Assembly: GCF_004368405.1 (NCBI RefSeq)
Contig: NZ_SBJH01000006.1
Coordinates: forward strand, 1-64,000
Direction: 5' to 3'
Length of the DNA: 64,000 nucleotides
Source: Olivibacter sp. XZL3
Lineage (GTDB): Bacteria > Bacteroidota > Bacteroidia > Sphingobacteriales > Sphingobacteriaceae
Shown here: one piece after another, positions 17,800-26,016 of the stretch
Layout: each line of letters begins with the position of its first letter
Numbering within the stretch: position 1 is the stretch's first letter
The notes under the pieces: generated by a model
Seen by the model: the letters and a program-made list of their open reading frames with translations, nothing else
Told to the model about the DNA's origin: nothing
The model's database searches: none
Program-made: the position numbers and the translations under genes

Positions 17800-18660
17800 A
17801 TGAAAACACAAAAAAGCTATCTTTTATTCCTGGTATGTTCACTTGCATTAATGTCTTGCAGCAAGAACGATGACAATCCTGTCGCTAATAACATCACCTT
17901 ACATTTCAACAACACGTTTAAAAATACGACTATTGTGCTTGGCGATGCTAGCTCTTCCACTGCTACGGTGAATACTTCTGCCGAAGGACAGGTTCACCAT
18001 TTTTCAGAACTGAAATACGTGATAAGTAATATCCGTTTGATAAAAGCAGATGGGAGCGAAATCCCTTACAATATTAATGACTTGGATCAGGGAGCAACGG
18101 TTGTAGACCATTCAAAGCCGCAGACTTTAGATTATGTGCTCAGCAATATCCCGGTAGGTGAATACGGGCAACTGAAATTCGGCCTCGGTGTCAGGCCGGA
18201 ACTAAACACATTGGATGAGGTAAGATTTCCTGATTTTTATGCAGCGGCGGGGGCAAACGACACCCAAATGCATTGGGAATGGGGTACGGGATATCGTTTC
18301 ACTAAAATTGAAGGTTTTTATGACACCGACCATAAGGAAATGTCTGTTCATACCGGAAGTACCGTGGAGGGCACAAACGGAGAGCCGGATACCTACACGC
18401 AAGGGGTTGATGCCTACAGGGATATTACTTTGACCCTCCCTAGTCATGCGATCGTCGGTGAGCATGCTCCACGAATCACGATTAATGCAGATTTCGACAA
18501 ATTATTAAGTGGAAAAACCAACACGATCATCTTAGGGACGGGAAATGCGAAGCCCAGTACGCATACGGCAGCTAATATGGTGTTGTTTGTCGATAACTTA
18601 GGCGGAAATGGATCGAGCGATCTTTCCGGGATGTTCTCGGTCGGTAGCGTAGAGAATTAA
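17800..18660 (+). CDS. MbnP-like copper-associated lipoprotein
   Basis: The 286-residue protein has a lipobox (LALMSCSKN) and the MbnP pattern: NITLHFNNTFKNTTIVL, HHFSELKYVISNIRLIKADG, YVLSNIPVGEYGQLKFGLGVRPELN and MHWEWGTGYRFTKIEGFYD. MbnP, first known from methanobactin clusters, binds copper, and its partner MbnH oxidizes one of its tryptophans to kynurenine. Trp159 and Trp161 in the HWEWGTGY block are candidates here (inference). It follows the receptor by 45 bases and precedes the MbnH homologue, so the pair is conserved. Confidence 0.82.
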   Translation: MKTQKSYLLFLVCSLALMSCSKNDDNPVANNITLHFNNTFKNTTIVLGDASSSTATVNTSAEGQVHHFSELKYVISNIRLIKADGSEIPYNINDLDQGATVVDHSKPQTLDYVLSNIPVGEYGQLKFGLGVRPELNTLDEVRFPDFYAAAGANDTQMHWEWGTGYRFTKIEGFYDTDHKEMSVHTGSTVEGTNGEPDTYTQGVDAYRDITLTLPSHAIVGEHAPRITINADFDKLLSGKTNTIILGTGNAKPSTHTAANMVLFVDNLGGNGSSDLSGMFSVGSVEN

Positions 18661-18669
18661 ATGGGCACC

Positions 18670-18715
18670 AAAAGAGCCGCCCAGATTTTCAGACAGCGGT
18701 GGCTCTTTTCTTTAA
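18670..18715 (+). terminator. Intrinsic terminator or attenuator between the mbnP- and mbnH-like genes
   Basis: AAAAGAGCCGCC (18670-18681) pairs with GGTGGCTCTTTT (18698-18709), a 12-pair stem with one G-U, followed by a T-rich tail. It begins 10 bases after the MbnP stop and probably lowers transcription into the downstream diheme gene. Confidence 0.6.
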
Positions 18716-18827
18716 TCTGTATACTTCCAATGGTCGCCAAGAGCCCTCATCCTGTCTTAATGGATGCAGATATTGACGGGAAGTATGGAAGTGGCATGCA
18801 GATTTTTTCCAAACTATTTTTACATAC

Positions 18828-19850
18828 ATGGAAAGAGTACTCCTGTTTTTATCCGGCTTGTTGCTGTTGCTGTCCTGCAACAGGGAAAAGGTTATTGAGC
18901 CGATACCTTACGACAACCCTGAAATACCGTTGAATATACCCGATGGTTTTCCGTCATTGAATGCTTTCGTAGGCGAAAATAAGCCCACGAAGTATGGCGT
19001 GGAATTAGGTGAGAAATTATTCCACGAGAAAAAATTAAGTGGCAACAATACGATTTCCTGTGCCAGTTGTCACAAGCAATCGAGTGCTTTTGCCGATAAT
19101 AACGTGCAAGCGATAGGGATTTATGGCAGAGTCGGACTTCGTAATACGCCGCCTCTTCAAAATTTGGCGTTTATGAAGTTCTTTAACTGGGATGGAAATA
19201 TATTGCAATTGGAAAAGCAACCCTTGGTTCCCATCATCACACATGAAGAGATGAACTCGTCAATTTTGGAAGTCATTGGAAAAATCAGGGATGACTATGA
19301 ATACAAGGATTTGTTTAAAAAGGCCTTTGGCGATGAAAATGTTACCGCCGACGGAATTTACCAAAGTATTGCACAATATGAATACACGCTTATTTCTGCC
19401 AACAGTAAGTACGATAGAATCAGACGGAACGAAGGTGACACATTTACAGAAAGTGAAGCACGAGGGTATCAGGTTTTTCAGCAGAAATGTATGAGCTGCC
19501 ACAGTACCGAGCTGTTCACCGATCAGCGTTTCCGAAATGTCGGTTTTCCTGTAAACCCCAGTACAGAAGAGGCGGGGCGCGCCAGAGTAACGGGAATTCC
19601 TGCTGACCTTATGAGTTTTCGGGTTCCCTCTTTAAGGAATGCCGAATACACGGCACCTTATGGAAGTTTCGGCCAGTTTCCGACGTTAAAGTCTGTTTTG
19701 GATTATTTTGACAACGGTGTTTTGGATGCCGATAATCTCGATCCTATTCTAAAAGATAACGGAAACAGAATACCTCTAACCGAACAGGAAAAAGAAGATA
19801 TCATCTCCTTTATTAAAACGCTAAGCGATAGCACCTTTGTTGGAAAGTAA
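18828..19850 (+). CDS. MbnH-like diheme cytochrome c peroxidase family lipoprotein
   Basis: The 340-residue protein has a lipobox (GLLLLLSCNRE) and two heme-binding motifs: CASCH at residues 78-82 and CMSCH at 221-225. It belongs to the bacterial cytochrome c peroxidase/MauG superfamily (GVELGEKLFHEKKLSGNNTISCASCHKQSSAFADN, LRNTPPLQNLAF, FRVPSLRNAEYTAPYGSFG). Next to an MbnP gene it is best read as MbnH, the enzyme that oxidizes a tryptophan of MbnP. It is the last gene of the copper locus; its 5' end is 167 bases from MbnP, with a terminator-like hairpin between them. Confidence 0.82.
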   Translation: MERVLLFLSGLLLLLSCNREKVIEPIPYDNPEIPLNIPDGFPSLNAFVGENKPTKYGVELGEKLFHEKKLSGNNTISCASCHKQSSAFADNNVQAIGIYGRVGLRNTPPLQNLAFMKFFNWDGNILQLEKQPLVPIITHEEMNSSILEVIGKIRDDYEYKDLFKKAFGDENVTADGIYQSIAQYEYTLISANSKYDRIRRNEGDTFTESEARGYQVFQQKCMSCHSTELFTDQRFRNVGFPVNPSTEEAGRARVTGIPADLMSFRVPSLRNAEYTAPYGSFGQFPTLKSVLDYFDNGVLDADNLDPILKDNGNRIPLTEQEKEDIISFIKTLSDSTFVGK

Positions 19851-20231
19851 AGGCATTGCCTGCAACACCTCCCGCCACTTATAGGCCGTTTCCTTTGTTT
19901 ACAGATTCCTAACACCAATGTCCATTTTATATCGCTTCCAATAGTGCTAAAACATGCTTTATGGGGTCAATAACCGTTATTTTGTAAATAGTATACTAAA
20001 TATGTAGACTTTATATTGTTTTGTTGAATTTTTCTTATACATTTGTCAAACATTCAACCTCTGAGGATAACTGAACGTAAAAGATGAAAAAAATGTTGAT
20101 AACGATTTATATGGGCACAACGTATCGATGTTGCGTATGATCAGGTGTAAAATATTCTTTTAGGAAGTAAACACGTCGGCTGTCGACCGGCGTTTCAATG
20201 AAGCCAAACGGTTAATTAAACTTAAAATTTT
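19851..20231 (+). promoter_or_regulatory. SusC-operon control region with TAnnTTTG promoter
   Basis: The 381-base gap has no gene. TTG at 20016-20018, 19 bases, then TACATTTG at 20038-20045 fits the Bacteroidota -33/-7 promoter pattern. Transcription would begin near 20052 and leave a leader of about 180 bases before the SusC start. No anti-sigma/ECF pair, common beside SusC genes, is present next to the operon, so its control is not visible. Confidence 0.45.
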
Positions 20232-23200
20232 ATGCAAAACTACTCAAAGATTGCACAGGGTGCTGTGTTGTCTTTTCTATTGATCTGTCTTAATATTTTT
20301 GTGCAAGCACAGGAGACCAAACCGCTAATTAACTCTACTTTAAGTGGTGTCGTGCGAGATTCCCTGACGAAAGAACCACTACCAGGAGCGTTGGTGCAAA
20401 TACAGGGAGTTACCCATAATGCCTCTACAGATGAAAATGGGAAATTTAGCTTCGTAACCGGACAAAAGTTTCCTTACACCTTGATCGTCAGTTATATAGG
20501 TTACGATAAAAAAACAGTTGTGGCGAACGACGCGCAAATAGAAATCTTATTGAAACCAGGCTTCAATCAATTAAACGATGTGGTTGTCGTAGGTTATACT
20601 ACCCAACAGCGCAGAAACCTGATCGGCTCGGTCAGCAAGGTAGATCCAGCGGAGAGCAAAGATATCCCCGCAGGAGGTTTTGATGCGCAACTGCAAGGTA
20701 AGGTGGCAGGTGTGCAGATATCGAGTAGCACAGGGGTGCCCGGAGAGGCGGTTAACGTCCGCTTACGTGGCGCTACTTCCATTAATGCGAGTAATGATCC
20801 GCTCTATGTGGTCGACGGGGTATTCTTGAATACCAATAGTTTGCAAACCGTAAATACAGGTGGGAAAGCCACTTCTCCGATTGCCGATATCAACCCCTCG
20901 GATATTGAAAGCATTGAAGTATTGAAGGATGCCGAAGCAACCGCTCTTTATGGTTCGAGAGGTGCCAATGGGGTTATTTTAATTACGACGAAACGTGGTA
21001 ATTTCAATCAAAAGCCTAAAATCGATGTAAACCTATCTCAAGGTTTTGCGAAAGCGGTTAAATTGTGGGAATTGACCACGGGGCCCGAGCATGCCGAATT
21101 GGTAAATGAATATAATCGGAATATTGGTCGTCCCGAGCCTTTTAGGCCGGTAAGTGAAGTGATCGATGGCGTTCCGGGCAGAGGAACGCCGGAGGAGCAA
21201 GAAACTTACGATCGTTTGGGAGAAGCCTTCCGAACGGCGTCACTTACCAATGTAGACATCGCATTAAGAGGAGGTTCAGCGTCTACGCGCTACTATTTAG
21301 GAGGCGGATATAATAAACAGGAGTCTATTTTAAAACCCATTAGTTTTGACCGAGCAAGCTTTAAAATTAATCTGGATCAACGGATAAATGATCGGATACA
21401 GGTCGGTACCAGCAATACCTTGGGCAGAACAGGGCGTAATCAAGCCCGCGCGGGCGACGGCCCTCAGGGTGGTTTGCTACAGGCAGCTTTACATACGCCT
21501 ACCTATCTTTCGCCTTATAATGAGGATGGTGTGCTGGTAGGGCGGGCAGGTTTCGATAATCTCACCTTATTATTGGAAAACTATGACGTGAGCTCAACCA
21601 GTTTGCGCTATATAGGCAATTTGTATGCTGATATTAATATTTTACCCGATCTAAAATTCCGCACCACCTTCAGTATCGATTATAATAACTATAATGAAAG
21701 CGAGTATTGGAATAACTTGCTGATTGCTGGTAGCCCAGACGGTTTGGCTACCTCGGCCATTGGGCAGGCTACTACCTGGATCAATGAACAAACATTAACC
21801 TATCGTAAACGGTTCAATGAGCAGCATAGCTTCGGTGTGTTAGTGGGTAATACTCTGCAGGGGACTACTTTGGAACGTACCAGTGCGCAAGGAAGGGGCT
21901 TCGCCAGCAATGATTTTAAATTGATTTCCTCTGCAGCAACGAGCACAAGCAGCCAGGCTTGGGAAAAATCTAACTTGGCTTCTTTTTTTGGAAGGGTGGA
22001 TTATGCTTTTGCTGATAAATACTTAATTGATTTCTCTATCCGAGCAGATGGTTCCTCCCGCTTCGGCTCAGCAGACCCTTGGGGGTACTTTCCTGCGGTT
22101 GGTGCCGCTTGGCGCGTAAAACAAGAGTCCTTTTTGAAGGATGTTGCATTTATAGACGATTTGAAACTGCGGGCAAGCTATGGGAGCACCGGAAATCAGA
22201 ACGGTATCGGCGATTTCGCCGCCCGTCGATTATGGTCGGGTATTGGCTCTTCTTATCAAGGGGTGCCGGGTATCGCTCCGCAACAGTTGCCTAATCAGCA
22301 ATTGCGCTGGGAACGTACCGATCAGCTGAATATAGGTTTCGACGTTTCGTTGTTTAAGCAGGTGCTGGATATTTCCCTTAACGTGTATGATAAATATACA
22401 AAAGATGGTTTGTTGCCGGTCACACTCGCGGCTACAACCGGTTATGATAGCTACACCAGCAATGCCGCTGAAATAAGCAATAAGGGTTTTGAATTGGCTA
22501 TCAATAGTTACAATATACGAAAGCAAGATTTTACATGGCAAACTAGTTTTAACATCTCCCGAAATGTCAATAAAATCGAGAAGCTCGACAAGCCCCTGAA
22601 TTACGGCAGTCGCGATCTTATTCTTTTCCAGGAGGGAAGTCCGCTTTACTCTTTTTGGGTATACAACCAACTGTATGTGGATCCGCAAACCGGTGATGCG
22701 GTATACGAGGATGTAAATAACGACGGTAGGATTACTACGGCCGACCGGAAAATTATGGGAAGTATCTGGCCTGACTTTTTTGGTGGACTAACCAATACAT
22801 TGACTTATAAAGGTTTTGATGCTTCAGCCTTTCTCGTTTTTTCCTACGGCAACGAAATTTATAATCACAACCGCTTCTTTGGTGAGGGTGGAGGTGCTCG
22901 CGATGCCGCCCGTGTCATCTTTGCTTCGAATTTAGCTAGATGGCAGCAACCAGGAGATATAACGGATGTACCACGATCGGATGGCGTGAATGTCAATAAC
23001 TATCGAGATGGTGGTAGCAGATGGCTGGAGGATGGCTCCTATTTGCGACTGCGCTCTTTGACCATCGGTTATACACTGCCAAAGCAGGTATCTGACAAAC
23101 TGCATCTGGAAAAGCTGCGCTTTTACCTGCAGGGCAATAATCTTTTTACTTGGACAGACTATACAGGTTTAGATCCGGAAGCGGCAGCCAGTAGTTCGCA

Positions 23201-23276
23201 GAACGAACAGGGGATTGATTTGGGTACGCCGCCCCAGCCACGAAGTTTTCAATTGGGAATTAACTTAACACTTTAA
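20232..23276 (+). CDS. SusC/RagA family TonB-linked outer membrane receptor
   Basis: The 1014-residue protein has a signal peptide (cut near FVQAQ), a carboxypeptidase-like domain (LSGVVRDSLTKEPLPGALVQIQG...TDENGKFSF, about residues 38-110), a TonB box and plug (NDVVVVGYTTQQRRNLIGSVSKV, LQGKVAGVQISSSTGVPGEAVNVRLRG, DPLYVVDGV, SIEVLKDAEATALYGSRGANGVILITTKRG) and a barrel that closes with FQLGINLTL. It pairs with the SusD gene 8 bases downstream to import a nutrient too large for porins. The cargo is not given by sequence. The redox genes co-transcribed downstream argue for something other than a plain polysaccharide. Confidence 0.95.
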   Translation: MQNYSKIAQGAVLSFLLICLNIFVQAQETKPLINSTLSGVVRDSLTKEPLPGALVQIQGVTHNASTDENGKFSFVTGQKFPYTLIVSYIGYDKKTVVANDAQIEILLKPGFNQLNDVVVVGYTTQQRRNLIGSVSKVDPAESKDIPAGGFDAQLQGKVAGVQISSSTGVPGEAVNVRLRGATSINASNDPLYVVDGVFLNTNSLQTVNTGGKATSPIADINPSDIESIEVLKDAEATALYGSRGANGVILITTKRGNFNQKPKIDVNLSQGFAKAVKLWELTTGPEHAELVNEYNRNIGRPEPFRPVSEVIDGVPGRGTPEEQETYDRLGEAFRTASLTNVDIALRGGSASTRYYLGGGYNKQESILKPISFDRASFKINLDQRINDRIQVGTSNTLGRTGRNQARAGDGPQGGLLQAALHTPTYLSPYNEDGVLVGRAGFDNLTLLLENYDVSSTSLRYIGNLYADINILPDLKFRTTFSIDYNNYNESEYWNNLLIAGSPDGLATSAIGQATTWINEQTLTYRKRFNEQHSFGVLVGNTLQGTTLERTSAQGRGFASNDFKLISSAATSTSSQAWEKSNLASFFGRVDYAFADKYLIDFSIRADGSSRFGSADPWGYFPAVGAAWRVKQESFLKDVAFIDDLKLRASYGSTGNQNGIGDFAARRLWSGIGSSYQGVPGIAPQQLPNQQLRWERTDQLNIGFDVSLFKQVLDISLNVYDKYTKDGLLPVTLAATTGYDSYTSNAAEISNKGFELAINSYNIRKQDFTWQTSFNISRNVNKIEKLDKPLNYGSRDLILFQEGSPLYSFWVYNQLYVDPQTGDAVYEDVNNDGRITTADRKIMGSIWPDFFGGLTNTLTYKGFDASAFLVFSYGNEIYNHNRFFGEGGGARDAARVIFASNLARWQQPGDITDVPRSDGVNVNNYRDGGSRWLEDGSYLRLRSLTIGYTLPKQVSDKLHLEKLRFYLQGNNLFTWTDYTGLDPEAAASSSQNEQGIDLGTPPQPRSFQLGINLTL

Positions 23277-23284
23277 GCGAGGTC

Positions 23285-24622
23285 ATGAAGAATATTCTAA
23301 CTTACATAGCAGCTTTTTTTTCCATCATCAGTTTTACTGCATGCAATAAATTTTTGGATGTGCAGCCGCGGGCATCGATCTCGGGCGAGAATATTATTGT
23401 AGATGAAACGTCGGCTAACGCAGCGCTGAATGGCGTTTATAGTGCCTTGCGGTCGTACTATAGCGTAGATTTTCAGTCGATAGCCTACCTGTCAGGCGAT
23501 AATATTGAATGGACGGGTTCGCAATCGCAAGTCCAGGAATTTATCAACCATCAGGTGAATGCTGAAAATTCAACGGTTGGCAGTACATGGAAAGGTATCT
23601 ACGTGGCTATTAACCGGGCAAATCAAGTTATTAAAAATGTATCGGAACTAGGGGAAGACGTAATTTCTCGGAATGTTCGTGACCGGATTGCAGGAGAGGC
23701 TTATTTTATCCGTGCCTTAGCTTATTTCGATTTGGTGCGCACCTGGGGAGGTGTACCGCTCATTACCGAACCGACCCTGGACGTAGACGACAATGCCGGC
23801 ATTGCACGTAGCTCGGCGGAAGCGACTTATGCACAGGTATTGGCCGACCTAAATCAGGCGGAAGCATTACTTTCTGAGTCTACTAACCGCTTTCAGGCAA
23901 CACGGAAGACCGTTTGGGCGCTTAAAGCCCGCTATTACCTATACAATAAAAATTGGCAGGAAGCAATCGATTATGCTACCCGACTAATAGATGATCGGGC
24001 AAACTATGAGCTATTGAATCCGTATTATGCTTTTTTTGCGAACGGCGTAACCGGTACGCGCGAGTCCGTTTTCGAGATTTTTTATAATGCCAATGAGCTG
24101 AATCCGCATCGCGGGCAATGGCAGCCTCAGCAGAATGGCGGTACCCGGCAATGGGCACCTAATACGACCTTCGTTAATCTCGTGAATGATCCGGAAATAG
24201 GCGGAAGCCGTAATGCGTTGGTTGCACGGGATAACCAGAACCGTTGGTATGGCAACCTGTATTACCGGAGTCCAGCTACTGATCCAACTTATGTGATCCG
24301 GATTGCTGAATTGTATCTCATAAGAGCAGAAGCCTTTAGCGAGTTAAATGAAATAGAGGCGGCACGGGCAGACTTGAATGCGGTGAGAACAAGAGCGGGG
24401 CTTGCCAACACGAATGCCGCGAATCGTGAGGATCTATTGCTGGCGATTGAAAACGAGCGACGATTGGAATTTGGCTTGGAAGCGCATCGCTGGTTTGACC
24501 TGGTACGCACGGGTAGAGCCGCGAGTGTACTGAATATAAGCGATCCCAATAAATTGCTTTTGCCTTTACCGGCAGAACAGTTATTGACGGATGATGCATT
24601 GGAACAAAACCTTGGTTATTAA
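23285..24622 (+). CDS. RagB/SusD family nutrient uptake lipoprotein
   Basis: The 445-residue protein has a lipobox (ISFTACNKF) and the SusD signatures FLDVQPRASISGENI, NGVYSALRSYY, GEAYFIRALAYFDLVRTWGGVPLIT and ELYLIRAEAFSELNE. It closes with LEFGLEAHRWFDLVRTGRA...LLLPLPAEQLLTDDALEQNLGY. SusD caps the SusC barrel and binds cargo at the cell surface. It is shorter than most glycan-binding SusD proteins (roughly 500-600 residues), as seen in members that bind smaller ligands. No glycosidase gene follows in the operon. Confidence 0.94.
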   Translation: MKNILTYIAAFFSIISFTACNKFLDVQPRASISGENIIVDETSANAALNGVYSALRSYYSVDFQSIAYLSGDNIEWTGSQSQVQEFINHQVNAENSTVGSTWKGIYVAINRANQVIKNVSELGEDVISRNVRDRIAGEAYFIRALAYFDLVRTWGGVPLITEPTLDVDDNAGIARSSAEATYAQVLADLNQAEALLSESTNRFQATRKTVWALKARYYLYNKNWQEAIDYATRLIDDRANYELLNPYYAFFANGVTGTRESVFEIFYNANELNPHRGQWQPQQNGGTRQWAPNTTFVNLVNDPEIGGSRNALVARDNQNRWYGNLYYRSPATDPTYVIRIAELYLIRAEAFSELNEIEAARADLNAVRTRAGLANTNAANREDLLLAIENERRLEFGLEAHRWFDLVRTGRAASVLNISDPNKLLLPLPAEQLLTDDALEQNLGY

Positions 24623-24641
24623 GGATATTATCAATAAGCTT

Positions 24642-26000
24642 ATGATTGACAACAGCATTTATGAACAACGCGATTGGAAAGGATATGAAAGGATTCTTTT
24701 CCGCTTCCTCTTCGCTTATTTCCTGCTACAGATCGTACCGGTCGACTGGAAATTCTACGAAAGATTATCTCAGATCAATTGGCTACAGCTAGGATTGGCC
24801 GATCTGTTTAATATCAGTCGCTATACCCGCCAAATCGTTGAAACGCCTACCTCGGCTGATTTTTGGGGGATTCATACCTTTGCCGACTGGGGCGTTATGG
24901 CAGTGATTGCATTCATTGTGGCTGCTGTATGGTCTTTTGTAGATAAACGGAAGGAGTATGACCGCCTCTATTATATACTGCGTGTCATAGTGCGTTATCG
25001 ACTGGCAATAGGCGTGATTGCCTATGGTTTCCTAAAGCTGTTTCCTTTGCAATCGCCGTATCCTGCTTTGAGCACCTTGAATACAAATTATGGTGACCTC
25101 TCTGCATGGAAGATCTTTTCGCTTTCGCTCGGAATAGCACCTTCTTTTGAGGTGTTTTTGGGATCGGTTGAAATATTGGCAGGTTTACTCTTATTGAATA
25201 GAAAAACGGTTTTCCTCGCATCGTTTATTATCCTGTGTTTTACCGGTAATGTATTCCTTTCGAATTTAGCCTATGAAGGGGGAGAAACGGTTTATAGTTT
25301 ATACTTGATTCAGTTGGCACTTTTCTTATTATGGTACGATGCCCCCCGCTTATTTACGCTGCTATCGCTCGAGAAACCTGCCCATCCCAATAAGTTTAAG
25401 TGGGTTTATACGAAGAGACAATATCAGGTGAGGCTACTTTTAAAGGGATTGTTCGTCTTTACTTTCGTTATCTTCTACGGAGCAAAGGCTTACAGCGTCT
25501 ATCGGCAAGGAGGGTATCAGTATCCCTTGGCAAAAGGGCCGCTGCAAGAAGGCTTTTATGAAGTAACGCATTTCGTGTATAATGGAGATAGCATCGCTTT
25601 CAGTAACAGCAACCGCCTACGTTGGCAAAATGTGGTCATTGAAAAATGGCCAACGCTCAGTATCAAAACCGGGAAATACAGCGCTTCGCATAGCAGTAAC
25701 GTAGAGATCATACATACCGCTGATACGGCGAGAGATTACGAATACAGTGGTACTACTGCGCGGCAGTATTACCGTTATCAGCTCGATACGAATACCCATA
25801 AGCTGGTATTGAAGACGCTGAATGATAAACGGGAACCCGATTTATCATTCACGTTTAATCGACGGGACGATCGGACAATCACCTTGACTGGGCGCAATAC
25901 TACCGGCGATTCACTGTATGTTGTGTTACAGCAAGTAGACAAAAAATACTTATTGGAAGAAGCTAAAAAGGCCGGCAGAAGAAGCCGTCTCGTACTATAA
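24642..26000 (+). CDS. DoxX-like membrane protein with C-terminal soluble domain, copy 1
   Basis: From the ATG at 24642 the protein has 452 residues. An upstream in-frame ATG at 24591 would overlap SusD and adds no membrane segment. The first 290 residues hold about seven hydrophobic segments with a DoxX-like core (VRYRLAIGVIAYGFLKLFPLQSPYP, then SFEVFLGSVEILAGLLLLNRKTVFLASFI). The last 150 residues are soluble and beta-rich (FYEVTHFVYNGDSIAFSN..RLRWQNVVIEKWPTLSI). DoxX/DoxD proteins include quinone-linked subunits of thiosulfate oxidizers, which fits the Sox-like genes downstream (inference). It lies 19 bases after SusD, within the operon. Confidence 0.68.
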   Translation: MIDNSIYEQRDWKGYERILFRFLFAYFLLQIVPVDWKFYERLSQINWLQLGLADLFNISRYTRQIVETPTSADFWGIHTFADWGVMAVIAFIVAAVWSFVDKRKEYDRLYYILRVIVRYRLAIGVIAYGFLKLFPLQSPYPALSTLNTNYGDLSAWKIFSLSLGIAPSFEVFLGSVEILAGLLLLNRKTVFLASFIILCFTGNVFLSNLAYEGGETVYSLYLIQLALFLLWYDAPRLFTLLSLEKPAHPNKFKWVYTKRQYQVRLLLKGLFVFTFVIFYGAKAYSVYRQGGYQYPLAKGPLQEGFYEVTHFVYNGDSIAFSNSNRLRWQNVVIEKWPTLSIKTGKYSASHSSNVEIIHTADTARDYEYSGTTARQYYRYQLDTNTHKLVLKTLNDKREPDLSFTFNRRDDRTITLTGRNTTGDSLYVVLQQVDKKYLLEEAKKAGRRSRLVL

Positions 26001-26016
26001 CAATAAATCTTTTGCA

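Noticed and set aside
18661-18933. 90-codon frame overlapping the mbnH start
   Set aside because: It overlaps the terminator hairpin and the well-supported MbnH signal peptide, and it resembles no protein.
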